From NCBI RefSeq assembly GCF_037975245.1, contig NC_092580.1, positions 717,001 through 781,000 of the forward strand: a stretch of 64,000 nt of DNA. Direction: 5' to 3'. The notes under the pieces were generated by a model. It searched no databases, had not been told where the DNA came from, and saw only the letters and a list, made by a program, of their open reading frames with translations. Positions 34,601 through 48,600 of this stretch are shown piece after piece. Numbering within the stretch: the first letter of the stretch is position 1; each line of letters begins with the position of its first letter. A program made the translations under genes and the position numbers. Origin of the DNA: Apostichopus japonicus (lineage: Eukaryota > Echinodermata > Holothuroidea > Aspidochirotida > Stichopodidae).

Positions 34601-34839
34601 GCTGTCGTGGCGCGGTTGGTTGCTCTGTACCTCGAGAGCGTGACGTACTTTCGATCGCGGGCTCGAGACCAGGTGGGGGAAGTTTGCTTTTGCCGCGATC
34701 TTATACGGTCTCTGGGAACTTTAAGTATTAGAAACGAACATAGATTTATATCAACTGCTGTCGTGGCGCGGTTGGTTGCTCTGTACCTCGAGAGCGTGAC
34801 GTATTTTGGATCGCGGGCTCGAGACCAGGTGGGGGCAGT

Positions 34840-37800
34840 TTGCTTTTGCCGCGATCTCATACGGTCTCTGGAACTTTAAGTATTAGAAACGAACATAGAT
34901 TTATATCAACTGCTGTCGTGGCGCGGTTGGTTGCTCTGTACCTCGAGAGCGTGACGTATTTTGGATCGCGGGCTCGAGACCAGGTGGGGCAGTTTGCTTT
35001 TGCCGCGATCTTATACGGTCTCTGGGAACTTTAAGTATTAGAAACGAACATAGATTTATATCAACTGCTGTCGTGGCGCGGTTGGTTGCTCTGTACCTCG
35101 AGAGCGTGACGTATTTTGGATCGCGGGCTCGAGACCAGGTGGGGGCAGTTTGCTTTTGCCGCGATCTCATACGGTCTCTGGGAACTTTAAGTATTAGAAA
35201 CGAACATAGATTTATATCAACTGCTGTCGTGGCGCGGTTGGTTGCTCTGTACCTCGAGACCGTGACGTATTTTGGATCGCGGGCTCGAGACCAGGTGGGG
35301 GAAATTTGCTTTTGCCGCGATCTTATACGGTCTCTGGGAACTTTAAGTATTAGAAACGAACATAGATTTATATCAACTGCTGTCGTGGCGCGGTTGGTTG
35401 TTCTGTACCTCGAGAGCGTGACGTATTTTGGATCGCGGGCTCGAGACCAGGTGGGGGAAGTTTGCTTTTGCCGCGATCTCGTACGGTCTCTGGGAACTTT
35501 AAGTATTAGAAACGAACATAGATTTATATCAACTGCTGTCGTGGCGCGGTTGGTTTCTCTGTACCTCGAGAGCGTGACGTACTTTCGATCGCGGGCTCGA
35601 GACCAGGTGGGGGAAGTTTGCTTTTGCCGCGATCTGGTACGGTCTCTGGGAACTTTAAGTATTAGAAACGAACATAGATTTATATCAACTGCTGTCGTGG
35701 CGCGGTTGGTTGCTCTGTACCTCGAGAGCGTGACGTACTTTCGATCGCGGGCTCGAGACCAGGTGGGGAAGTTTGCTTTTGCCGCGATCTCATACGGTCT
35801 CTGGGAACTTTAAGTATTAGAAACGAACATAGATTTATATCAACTGCTGTCGTGGCGCGGTTGGTTGCTCTGTACCTCGAGAGCGTGACGTATTTTGGAT
35901 CGCGGGCTCGAGACCAGGTGGGGAAGTTTGCTTTTGCCGCGATCTTATACGGTCTCTGGGAACTTTAAGTATTAGAAACGAACATAGATTTATATCAACT
36001 GCTGTCGTGGCGCGGTTGGTTGCTCTGTACCTCGAGAGCGTGACGTATTTTGGATCGCGGGCTCGATACCAGGTGGGGGCAGTTTGCTTTTGCCGCGATC
36101 TTATACGGTCTCTGGGAACTTTAAGTATTAGAAACGAACATAGATTTATATCAACTGCTGTCGTGGCGCGGTTGGTTGCTCTGTACCTCGAGAGCGTGAC
36201 GTATTTTGGATCGCGGGCTCGAGACCAGGTGGGGGCAGTTTGCTTTTGCCGCGATCTCATACGGTCTCTGGGAACTTTAAGTATTAGAAACGAACATAGA
36301 TTTATATCAACTGCTGTCGTGGCGCGGTTGGTTGCTCTGTACCTCGAGAGCGTGACGTACTTTCGATCGCGGGCTCGAGACCAGGTGGGGGAAGTTTGCT
36401 TTTGCCGCGATCTGGTACGGTCTCTGGGAACTTTAAGTATTAGAAACGAACATAGATTTATATCAACTGCTGTCGTGGCGCGGTTGGTTGCTCTGTACCT
36501 CGAGAGCGTGACGTATTTTGGATCGCGGGCTCGAGACCAGGTGGGGGCAGTTTGCTTTTGCCGCGATCTTATACGGTCTCTGGGAACTTTAAGTATTAGA
36601 AACGAACATAGATTTATATCAACTGCTGTCGTGGCGCGGTTGGTTGCTCTGTACCTCGAGAGCGTGACGTATTTTGGATCGCGGGCTCGAGACCAGGTGG
36701 GGGCAGTTTGCTTTTGCCGCGATCTGGTACGGTCTCTGGAAGTTTAAGTATTAGAAACGAACATAGATTTATATCAACTGCTGTCGTGGCGCGGTTGGTT
36801 GCTCTGTACCTCGAGAGCGTGACGTATTTTGGATCGCGGGCTCGAGACCAGGTGGGGGCAGTTTGCTTTTGCCGCGATCTTATACGGTCTCTGGGAACTT
36901 TAAGTATTAGAAACGAACATAGATTTATATCAACTGCTGTCGTGGCGCGGTTGGTTGCTCTGTACCTCGAGAGCGTGACGTATTTTGGATCGCGGGCTCG
37001 AGACCAGGTGGGGGCAGTTTGCTTTTGCCGCGATCTCATACGGTCTCTGGGAACTTTAAGTATTAGAAACGAACATAGATTTATATCAACTGCTGTCGTG
37101 GCGCGGTTGGTTGCTCTGTACCTCGAGAGCGTGACGTACTTTCGATCGCGGGCTCGAGACCAGGTGGGGGAAGTTTGCTTTTGCCGCGATCTGGTACGGT
37201 CTCTGGGAACTTTAAGTATTAGAAACGAACATAGATTTATATCAACTGCTGTCGTGGCGCGGTTGGTTGCTCTGTACCTCGAGAGCGTGACGTATTTTGG
37301 ATCGCGGGCTCGAGACCAGGTGGGGACAGTTTGCTTTTGCCGCGATCTTATACGGTCTCTGGGAACTTTAAGTATTAGAAACGAACATAGATTTATATCA
37401 ACTGCTGTCGTGGCGCGGTTGGTTGCTCTGTACCTCGAGAGCGTGACGTATTTTGGATCGCGGGCTCGAGACCAGGTGGGGGCAGTTTGCTTTTGCCGCG
37501 ATCTCATACGGTCTCTGGAACTTTAAGTATTAGAAACGAACATAGATTTATATCAACTGCTGTCGTGGCGCGGTTGGTTGCTCTGTACCTCGAGAGCGTG
37601 ACGTATTTTGGATCGCGGGCTCGAGACCAGGTGGGGCAGTTTGCTTTTGCCGCGATCTTATACGGTCTCTGGGAACTTTAAGTATTAGAAACGAACATAG
37701 ATTTATATCAACTGCTGTCGTGGCGCGGTTGGTTGCTCTGTACCTCGAGAGCGTGACGTATTTTGGATCGCGGGCTCGAGACCAGGTGGGGGCAGTTTGC

Positions 37801-38547
37801 TTTTGCCGCGATCTCATACGGTCTCTGGGAACTTTAAGTATTAGAAACGAACATAGATTTATATCAACTGCTGTCGTGGCGCGGTTGGTTGCTCTGTACC
37901 TCGAGAGCGTGACGTATTTTGGATCGCGGGCTCGAGACCAGGTGGGGGAAGTTTGCTTTTGCCGCGATCTCATACGGTCTCTGGGAACTTTAAGTATTAG
38001 AAACGAACATAGATTTATATCAACTGCTGTCGTGGCGCGGTTGGTTGTTCTGTACCTCGAGAGCGTGACGTACTTTGGATCGCGGGCTCGAGACCAGGTG
38101 GGGGAAGTTTGCTTTTGCCGCGATCTCGTACGGTCTCTGGGAACTTTAAGTATTAGAAACGAACATAGATTTATATCAACTGCTGTCGTGGCGCGGTTGG
38201 TTTCTCTGTACCTCGAGAGCGTGACGTACTTTCGATCGCGGGCTCGAGACCAGGTGGGGGAAGTTTGCTTTTGCCGCGATCTGGTACGGTCTGTGGGAAC
38301 TTTAAGTATTAGAAACGAACATAGATTTATATCAACTGCTGTCGTGGCGCGGTTGGTTGCTCTGTACCTCGAGAGCGTGACGTACTTTCGATCGCGGGCT
38401 CGAGACCAGGTGGGGAAGTTTGCTTTTGCCGCGATCTCATACGGTCTCTGGGAACTTTAAGTATTAGAAACGAACATAGATTTATATCAACTGCTGTCGT
38501 GGCGCGGTTGGTTGCTCTGTACCTCGAGAGCGTGACGTATTTTGGAT
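34840..38547 (+). repeat. Block duplication, offset 2,647 bp
   Basis: The sequence at 34,840-35,900 recurs at 37,487-38,547. Both copies hold the same series of normal, GGGGGAAG and ACTTTCGATC monomers in the same order, including the unusual GGTTTCTCTG near 35,551 and 38,198. A few differences exist: GAGACCGTG and GGAAATTTGC occur only in the left copy. Confidence 0.8.
36100..37500 (+). repeat. Five-monomer duplication, offset 780 bp
   Basis: The monomer series containing ACTTTCGATC plus GGGGGAAG at about 36,360-36,392 recurs at about 37,140-37,172. The flanking CTCATACGG monomers have the same spacing (near 36,245 and 37,025). It lies inside the 2,647-bp duplication interval. A related series recurs around 40,740-41,070. 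Confidence 0.75.
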
Positions 38548-39119
38548 CGCGGGCTCGAGACCAGGTGGGGGCAGTTTGCTTTTGCCGCGATCTCATACGG
38601 TCTCTGGAACTTTAAGTATTAGAAACGAACATAGATTTATATCAACTGCTGTCGTGGCGCGGTTGGTTGCTCTGTACCTCGAGAGCGTGACGTATTTTGG
38701 ATCGCGGGCTCGAGACCAGGTGGGGCAGTTTGCTTTTGCCGCGATCTTAAACGGTCTCTGGGAACTTTAAGTATTAGAAACGAACATAGATTTATATCAA
38801 CTGCTGTCGTGGCGCGGTTGGTTGCTCTGTACCTCGAGAGCGTGACGTATTTTGGATCGCGGGCTCGAGACCAGGTGGGGGCAGTTTGCTTTTGCCGCGA
38901 TCTCATACGGTCTCTGGGAACTTTAAGTATTAGAAACGAACATAGATTTATATCAACTGCTGTCGTGGCGCGGTTGGTTGCTCTGTACCTCGAGAGCGTG
39001 ACGTATTTTGGATCGCGGGCTCGAGACCAGGTGGGGAAGTTTGCTTTTGCCGCGATCTTATACGGTCTCTGTGAACTTTAAGTATTAGAAACGAACATAG
39101 ATTTATATCAACTGCTGTC

Positions 39120-40170
39120 GTGGCGCGGTTGGTTGCTCTGTACCTCGAGAGCGTGACGTATTTTGGATCGCGGGCTCGAGACCAGGTGGGGGCAGTTTGC
39201 TTTTGCCGCGATCTCATACGGTCTCTGGGAACTTTAAGTATTAGAAACGAACATAGATTTATATCAACTGCTGTCGTGGCGCGGTTGGTTGCTCTGTACC
39301 TCGAGAGCGTGACGTACTTTGGATCGCGGGCTCTAGACCAGGTGGGGGCAGTTTGCTTTTGCCGGGTTCTTAAACGGTCTCTGGGAACTTTAAGTATTAG
39401 AAACGAACATAGATTTATATCAACTGCTGTCGTGGCGCGGTTGGTTGCTCTGTACCTCGAGAGTGTGACGTGTTTTGGATCGCGGGCTCGAGACCAGGTG
39501 GGGGCAGTTTGCTTTTGCCGCGATCTCATACGGTCTCTGGGAACTTTAAGTATTAGAAACGAACATAGATTTATATCAACTGCTGTCGTGGCGCGGTTGG
39601 TTGCTCTGTACCTCGAGAGCGTGACGTACTTTCGATCGCGGGCTCGAGACCAGGTGGGGAAGTTTGCTTTTGCCGCGATCTTATACGGTCTCTGGGAACT
39701 TTAAGTATTAGAAACGAACATAGATTTATATCAACTGCTGTCGTGGCGCGGTTGGTTGCTCTGTACCTCGAGAGCGTGACGTATTTTGGATCGCGGGCTC
39801 GAGACCAGGTGGGGGCAGTTTGCTTTTGCCGCGATCTCATACGGTCTCTGGGAACTTTAAGTATTAGAAACGAACATAGATTTATATCAACTGCTGTCGT
39901 GGCGCGGTTGGTTGCTCTGTACCTCGAGAGCGTGACGTATTTTGGATCGCGGGCTCTAGACCAGGTGGGGGCAGTTTGCTTTTGCCGGGTTCTTAAACGG
40001 TCTCTGGGAACTTTAAGTATTAGAAACGAACATAGATTTATATCAACTGCTGTCGTGGCGCGGTTGGTTGCTCTGTACCTCGAGAGTGTGACGTGTTTTG
40101 GATCGCGGGCTCGAGACCAGGTGGGGGCAGTTTGCTTTTGCCGCGATCTGGTACGGTCTCTGGAACTTTA
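39120..40170 (+). repeat. Four-monomer duplication, offset 623 bp
   Basis: Three rare marks recur together: GGGCTCTAGACC near 39,329 and 39,952, CCGGGTTCTTAAACGG near 39,362 and 39,985, and GAGTGTGACGTG near 39,461 and 40,084. CCGGGTTCTT also occurs once near the left edge (8,866). Confidence 0.88.
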
Positions 40171-43100
40171 AGTATTAGAAACGAACATAGATTTATATCA
40201 ACTGCTGTCGTGGCGCGGTTGGTTGCTCTGTACCTCGAGAGCGTGACGTATTTTGGATCGCGGGCTCGAGACCAGGTGGGGCAGTTTGCTTTTGCCGCGA
40301 TCTTATACGGTCTCTGGGAACTTTAAGTATTAGAAACGAACATAGATTTATATCAACTGCTGTCGTGGCGCGGTTGGTTGCTCTGTACCTCGAGAGCGTG
40401 ACGTATTTTGGATCGCGGGCTCGAGACCAGGTGGGGGCAGTTTGCTTTTGCCGCGATCTCATACGGTCTCTGGGAACTTTAAGTATTAGAAACGAACATA
40501 GATTTATATCAACTGCTGTCGTGGCGCGGTTGGTTGCTCTGTACCTCGAGAGCGTGACGTATTTTGGATCGCGGGCTCGAGACCAGGTGGGGGCAGTTTG
40601 CTTTTGCCGCGATCTTATACGGTCTCTGGGAACTTTAAGTATTAGAAACGAACATAGATTTATATCAACTGCTGTCGTGGCGCGGTTGGTTGCTCTGTAC
40701 CTCGAGAGCGTGACGTATTTTGGATCGCGGGCTCGAGACCAGGTGGGGGCAGTTTGCTTTTGCCGCGATCTCATACGGTCTCTGGGAACTTTAAGTATTA
40801 GAAACGAACATAGATTTATATCAACTGCTGTCGTGGCGCGGTTGGTTGCTCTGTACCTCGAGAGCGTGACGTACTTTCGATCGCGGGCTCGAGACCAGGT
40901 GGGGGAAGTTTGCTTTTGCCGCGATCTGGTACGGTCTCTGGGAACTTTAAGTATTAGAAACGAACATAGATTTATATCAACTGCTGTCGTGGCGCGGTTG
41001 GTTGCTCTGTACCTCGAGAGCGTGACGTATTTTGGATCGCGGGCTCGAGACCAGTTGGGGACAGTTTGCTTTTGCCGCGATCTTATACGGTCTCTGGGAA
41101 CTTTAAGTATTAGAAACGAACATAGATTTATATCAACTGCTGTCGTGGCGCGGTTGGTTGCTCTGTACCTCGAGAGCGTGACGTATTTTGGATCGCGGGC
41201 TCGAGACCAGGTGGGGGCAGTTTGATTTTGCCGCGATCTTATACGGTCTCTGGGAACTTTAAGTATTAGAAACGAACATAGATTTATATCAACTGCTGTC
41301 GTGGCGCGGTTGGTTGCTCTGTACCTCGAGAGCGTGACGTATTTTGGATCGCGGGCTCGAGACCATGTGGGGCAGTTTGATTTTGCCGCGATCTCATACG
41401 GTCTCTGGGAACTTTAAGTATTAGAAACGAACATAGATTTATATCAACTGCTGTCGTGGCGCGGTTGGTTGCTCTGTACCTCGAGAGCGTGACGTATTTT
41501 GGATCGCGGGCTCGAGACCAGGTGGGGGCAGTTTGCTTTTGCCGCGATCTCATACGGTCTCTGGGAACTTTAAGTATTAGAAACGAACATAGATTTATAT
41601 CAACTGCTGTCGTGGCGCGGTTGGTTGCTCTGTACCTCGAGAGCGTGACGCATTTTGGATCGCGGGCTCGAGACCAGGTGGGGGAAGTTTGCTTTTGCCG
41701 CGATCTCGTACGGTCTCTGGGAACTTTAAGTATTAGAAACGAACATAGATTTATATCAACTGCTGTCGTGGCGCGGTTGGTTGTGCTCTGTACCTCGAGA
41801 GCGTGACGTATTTTGGATCGCGGGCTCGAGACCAGGTGGGGGAAGTTTGCTTTTGCCGCGATCTTATACGGTCTCTGGGAACTTTAAGTATTAGAAACGA
41901 ACATAGATTTATATCAACTGCTGTCGTGGCGCGGTTGGTTGCTCTGTACCTCGAGAGCGTGACGTATTTTGGATCGCGGGCTCGAGACCAGGTGGGGGCA
42001 GTTTGCTTTTGCCGCGATCTTATACGGTCTCTGGGAACTTTAAGTATTAGAAACGAACATAGATTTATATCAACTGCTGTCGTGGCGCGGTTGGTTGCTC
42101 TGTACCTCGAGAGCGTGACGTATTTTGGATCGCGGGCTCGAGACCAGGTGGGGGCAGTTTGCTTTTGCCGCGATCTCGTACGGTCTCTGGAACTTTAAGT
42201 ATTAGAAACGAACATAGATTTATATCAACTGCTGTCGTGGCGCGGTTGGTTGCTCTGTACCTCGAGAGCGTGACGTATTTTGGATCGCGGGCTCGAGACC
42301 AGGTGGGGCAGTTTGCTATTGCCGCGATCTTAAACGGTCTCTGGGAACTTTAAGTATTAGAAACGAACATAGATTTATATCAACTGCTGTCGTGGCGCGG
42401 TTGGTTGCTCTGTACCTCGAGAGCGTGACGTATTTTGGATCGCGGGCTCGAGACCAGGTGGGGGCAGTTTGCTTTTGCCGCGATCTGGTACGGTCTCTGG
42501 GAAATTTAAGTATTAGAAACGAACATAGATTTATATCAACTGCTGTCGTGGCGCGGTTGGTTGCTCTGTACCTCGAGAGCGTGACGTATTTTGGATCGCG
42601 GGCTCGAGACCAGGTGGGGGCAGTTTGCTTTTGCCGCGATCTTATACGGTCTCTGGGAACTTTAAGTATTAGAAACGAACATAGATTTATATCAACTGCT
42701 GTCGTGGCGCGGTTGGTTGCTCTGTACCTCGAGAGCGTGACGTATTTTGGATCGCGGGCTCGAGACCAGGTGGGGGCAGTTTGCTTTTGCCGCGATCTTA
42801 TACGGTCTCTGGGAACTTTAAGTATTAGAAACGAACATAGATTTATATCAACTGCTGTCGTGGCGCGGTTGGTTGCTCTGTACCTCGAGAGCGTGACGTA
42901 TTTTGGATCGCGGGCTCGAGACCAGGTGGGGGCAGTTTGCTTTTGCCGCGATCTTATACGGTCTCTGGGAACTTTAAGTATTAGAAACGAACATAGATTT
43001 ATATCAACTGCTGTCGTGGCGCGGTTGGTTGCTCTGTACCTCGAGAGCGTGACGTATTTTGGATCGCGGGCTCGAGACCAGGTGGGGGCAGTTTGCTTTT

Positions 43101-43499
43101 GCCGCGATCTTATACGGTCTCTGGAACTTTAAGTATTAGAAACGAACATAGATTTATATCAACTGCTGTCGTGGCGCGGTTGGTTGCTCTGTACCTCGAG
43201 AGCGTGACGTATTTTGGATCGCGGGCTCGAGACCAGGTGGGGGCAGTTTGCTTTTGCCGCGATCTCGTACGGTCTCTGGAACTTTAAGTATTAGAAACGA
43301 ACATAGATTTATATCAACTGCTGTCGTGGCGCGGTTGGTTGCTCTGTACCTCGAGAGCGTGACGTATTTTGGATCGCGGGCTCGAGACCAGGTGGGGGCA
43401 GTTTGCTTTTGCCGCGATCTTATACGGTCTCTGGAACTTTAAGTATTAGAAACGAACATAGATTTATATCAACTGCTGTCGTGGCGCGGTTGGTTGCTC

Positions 43500-44990
43500 T
43501 GTACCTCGAGAGCGTGACGTATTTTGGATCGCGGGCTCGAGACCAGGTGGGGACAGTTTGCTTTTGCCGCGATCTCATACGGTCTCTGGGAACTTTAAGT
43601 ATTAGAAACGAACATAGATTTATATCAACTGCTGTCGTGGCGCGGTTGGTTGCTCTGTACCTCGAGAGCGTGACGTATTTTGGATCGCGGGCTGGAGACC
43701 AGGTGGGGGCAGTTTGCTTTTGCCGCGATCTTGTACGGTCTCTGGAACTTTAAGTATTAGAAACGAACATAGATTTATATCAACTGCTGTCGTGGCGCGG
43801 TTGGTTGCTCTGTACCTCGAGAGCGTGACGTATTTTGGATCGCGGGCTCGAGACCAGGTGGGGGCAGTTTGCTTTTGCCGCGATCTGGTACGGTCTCTGG
43901 GAAATTTAAGTATTAGAAACGAACATAGATTTATATCAACTGCTGTCGTGGCGCGGTTGGTTGCTCTGTACCTCGAGAGCGTGACGTATTTTGGATCGCG
44001 GGCTCGAGACCAGGTGGGGGCAGTTTGCTTTTGCCGCGATCTTATACGGTCTCTGGGAACTTTAAGTATTAGAAACGAACATAGATTTATATCAACTGCT
44101 GTCGTGGCGCGGTTGGTTGCTCTGTACCTCGAGAGCGTGACGTATTTTGGATCGCGGGCTCGAGACCAGGTGGGGACAGTTTGCTTTTGCCGCGATCTCA
44201 TACGGTCTCTGGGAACTTTAAGTATTAGAAACGAACATAGATTTATATCAACTGCTGTCGTGGCGCGGTTGGTTGCTCTGTACCTCGAGAGCGTGACGTA
44301 TTTTGGATCGCGGGCTGGAGACCAGGTGGGGGCAGTTTGCTTTTGCCGCGATCTTGTACGGTCTCTGGAACTTTAAGTATTAGAAACGAACATAGATTTA
44401 TATCAACTGCTGTCGTGGCGCGGTTGGTTGCTCTGTACCTCGAGAGCGTGACGTATTTTGGATCGCGGGCTCGAGACCAGGTGGGGGCAGTTTGCTTTTG
44501 CCGCGATCTGGTACGGTCTCTGGGAAATTTAAGTATTAGAAACGAACATAGATTTATATCAACTGCTGTCGTGGCGCGGTTGGTTGCTCTGTACCTCGAG
44601 AGCGTGACGTATTTTGGATCGCGGGCTCGAGACCAGGTGGGGGCAGTTTGCTTTTGCCGCGATCTTATACGGTCTCTGGGAACTTTAAGTATTAGAAACG
44701 AACATAGATTTATATCAACTGCTGTCGTGGCGCGGTTGGTTGCTCTGTACCTCGAGAGCGTGACGTATTTTGGATCACGGGCTCGAGACCAGGTGGGGCA
44801 GTTTGCTTTTGCCGCGATCTTATACGGTCTCTGGGAACTTTAAGTATTAGAAACGAACATAGATTTATATCAACTGCTGTCGTGGCGCGGTTGGTTGCTC
44901 TGTACCTCGAGAGCGTGACGTATTTTGGATCGCGGGCTCGAGACCAGGTGGGGGCAGTTTGCTTTTGCCGCGATCTTGTACGGTCTCTGG
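43500..44990 (+). repeat. Four-monomer duplication, offset 623 bp (second instance)
   Basis: GGGCTGGAGACC occurs near 43,687 and 44,310, CTTGTACGG near 43,730 and 44,353 and again near 44,975, and GGGAAATTTAAG near 43,899 and 44,522. The third CTTGTACGG indicates a partial further copy. Confidence 0.85.
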
Positions 44991-45082
44991 AACTTTAAGT
45001 ATTAGAAACGAACATAGATTTATATCAACTGCTGTCGTGGCGCGGTTGGTTGCTCTGTACCTCGAGAGCGTGACGTATTTTG

Positions 45083-45112
45083 GATCGCGGGCTCGAGGAT
45101 CGCGGGCTCGAG
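45083..45112 (+). repeat. 15-bp tandem duplication inside a monomer
   Basis: GATCGCGGGCTCGAG is doubled, adding one extra CTCGAG and duplicating the left half of the B-box-like region. The only other example seen is at 47,588-47,617, 2,505 bp away, pointing to one origin followed by block duplication. Confidence 0.95.
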
Positions 45113-45699
45113 ACCAGGTGGGGGCAGTTTGCTTTTGCCGCGATCTTATACGGTCTCTGGGAACTTTAAGTATTAGAAACGAACATAGATTTATATCAAC
45201 TGCTGTCGTGGCGCGGTTGGTTGCTCTGTACCTCGAGAGCGTGACGTATTTTGGATCGCGGGCTCGAGACCAGGTGGGGGCAGTTTGCTTTTGCCGCGAT
45301 CTTATACGGTCTCTGGGAACTTTAAGTATTAGAAACGAACATAGATTTATATCAACTGCTGTCGTGGCGCGGTTGGTTGCTCTGTACCTCGAGAGCGTGA
45401 CGATTTTTGGATCGCGGGCTCGAGACCAGGTGGGGGCAGTTTGCTTTTGCCGCGATCTCATACGGTCTCTGGGAACTTTAAGTATTAGAAACGAACATAG
45501 ATTTATATCAACTGCTGTCGTGGCGCGGTTGGTTGCTCTGTACCTCGAGAGCGTGACGTATTTTGGATCGCGGGCTCGAGACCAGGTGGGGCAGTTTGCT
45601 TTTGCCGCGATCTTATACGGTCTCTGGGAACTTTAAGTATTAGAAACGAACATAGATTTATATCAACTGCTGTCGTGGCGCGGTTGGTTGCTCTGTACC

Positions 45700-48600
45700 T
45701 CCAGTGCGTGACGTATTTTGGATCGCGGGCTCGAGACCAGGTGGGGGCAGTTTGCTTTTGCCGCGATCTGGTACGGTCTCTGGAAGTTTAAGTATTAGAA
45801 ACGAACATAGATTTATATCAACTGCTGTCGTGGCGCGGTTGGTTGCTCTGTACCTCGAGAGCGTGACGATTTTTGGATCGCGGGCTCGAGACCAGGTGGG
45901 GGCAGTTTGCTTTTGCCGCGATCTCATACGGTCTCTGGGAACTTTAAGTATTAGAAACGAACATAGATTTATATCAACTGCTGTCGTGGCGCGGTTGGTT
46001 GCTCTGTACCTCGAGAGCGTGACGTATTTTGGATCGCGGGCTCGAGACCAGGTGGGGCAGTTTGCTTTTGCCGCGATCTGGTACGGTCTCTGGAACTTTA
46101 AGTATTAGAAACGAACATAGATTTATATCAACTGCTGTCGTGGCGCGGTTGGTTGCTCTGTACCTCGAGAGCGTGACGTATTTTGGATCGCGGGCTCGAG
46201 ACCAGGTGGGGGCAGTTTGCTTTTGCCGCGATCTCATACGGTCTCTGGGAACTTTAAGTATTAGAAACGAACATAGATTTATATCAACTGCTGTCGTGGC
46301 GCGGTTGGTTGCTCTGTACCTCGAGAGCGTGACGTATTTTGGATCGCGGGCTCGAGACCAGGTGGGGGCAGTTTGCTTTTGCCGCGATCTCATACGGTCT
46401 CTGGGAACTTTAAGTATTAGAAACGAACATAGATTTATATCAACTGCTGTCGTGGCGCGGTTGGTTGCTCTGTAACTCGAGAGCGTGACGTATTTTGGAT
46501 CGCGGGCTCGAGACCAGGTGGGGGCAGTTTGCTTTTGCCGCGATCTGGTACGGTCTCTGGGAACTTTAAGTATTAGAAACGAACATAGATTTATATCAAC
46601 TGCTGTCGTGGCGCGGTTGGTTGCTCTGTACCTCGAGAGCGTGACGTATTTTGGATCGCGGGCTCAAGACCAGGTGGGGGCAGTTTGCTTTTGCCGCGAT
46701 CTCATACGGTCTCTGGGAACTTTAAGTATTAGAAACGAACATAGATTTATATCAACTGCTGTCGTGGCGCGGTTGGTTGCTCTGTACCTCGAGAGCGTGA
46801 CGTATTTTGGATCGCGGGCTCGAGACCAGGTGGGGACAGTTTGCTTTTGCCGCGATCTTATACGGTCTCTGGGAACTTTAAGTATTAGAAACGAACATAG
46901 ATTTATATCAACTGCTGTCGTGGCGCGGTTGGTTGCTCTGTACCTCGAGAGCGTGACGTATTTTGGATCGCGGGCTCGAGACCAGGTGGGGGCAGTTTGC
47001 TTTTGCCGCGATCTTATACGGTCTCTGGGAACTTTAAGTATTAGAAACGAACATAGATTTATATCAACTGCTGTCGTGGCGCGGTTGGTTGCTATGTACC
47101 TCGAGAGCGTGACGTATTTTGGATCGCGGGCTCGAGACCAGGTGGGGGCAGTTTGCTTTTGCCGCGATCTCATACGGTCTCTGGGAACTTTAAGTATTAG
47201 AAACGAACATAGATTTATATCAACTGCTGTCGTGGCGCGGTTGGTTGCTCTGTACCTCGAGAGCGTGACGTATTTTGGATCGCGGGCTCGAGACCAGGTG
47301 GGGGCAGTTTGCTTTTGCCGCGATCTCATACGGTCTCTTGAACTTTAAGTATTAGAAACGAACATAGATTTATATCAACTGCTGTCGTGGCGCGGTTGGT
47401 TGCTCTGTACCTCGAGAGCGTGACGTATTTTGGATCGCGGGCTCGAGACCAGGTGGGGGAAGTTTGCTTTTGCCGCGATCTTATACGGTCTCTGGAACTT
47501 TAAGTATTAGAAACGAACATAGATTTATATCAACTGCTGTCGTGGCGCGGTTGGTTGCTCTGTACCTCGAGAGCGTGACGTATTTTGGATCGCGGGCTCG
47601 AGGATCGCGGGCTCGAGACCAGGTGGGGGCAGTTTGCTTTTGCCGCGATCTTATACGGTCTCTGGAACTTTAAGTATTAGAAACGAACATAGATTTATAT
47701 CAACTGCTGTCGTGGCGCGGTTGGTTGCTCTGTACCTCGAGAGCGTGACGTATTTTGGATCGCGGGCTCGAGACCAGGTGGGGGCAGTTTGCTTTTGCCG
47801 CGATCTTATACGGTCTCTGGGAACTTTAAGTATTAGAAACGAACATAGATTTATATCAACTGCTGTCGTGGCGCGGTTGGTTGCTCTGTACCTCGAGAGC
47901 GTGACGTATTTTGGATCGCGGGCTCGAGACCAGGTGGGGGCAGTTTGCTTTTGCCGCGATCTGGTACGGTCTCTGGAAGTTTAAGTATTAGAAACGAACA
48001 TAGATTTATATCAACTGCTGTCGTGGCGCGGTTGGTTGCTCTGTACCTCGAGAGCGTGACGATTTTTGGATCGCGGGCTCGAGACCAGGTGGGGGCAGTT
48101 TGCTTTTGCCGCGATCTCATACGGTCTCTGGGAACTTTAAGTATTAGAAACGAACATAGATTTATATCAACTGCTGTCGTGGCGCGGTTGGTTGCTCTGT
48201 ACCTCGAGAGCGTGACGTATTTTGGATCGCGGGCTCGAGACCAGGTGGGGCAGTTTGCTTTTGCCGCGATCTGGTACGGTCTCTGGAACTTTAAGTATTA
48301 GAAACGAACATAGATTTATATCAACTGCTGTCGTGGCGCGGTTGGTTGCTCTGTACCTCGAGAGCGTGACGTATTTTGGATCGCGGGCTCGAGACCAGGT
48401 GGGGGCAGTTTGCTTTTGCCGCGATCTCATACGGTCTCTGGGAACTTTAAGTATTAGAAACGAACATAGATTTATATCAACTGCTGTCGTGGCGCGGTTG
48501 GTTGCTCTGTACCTCGAGAGCGTGACGTATTTTGGATCGCGGGCTCGAGACCAGGTGGGGGCAGTTTGCTTTTGCCGCGATCTCATACGGTCTCTGGGAA

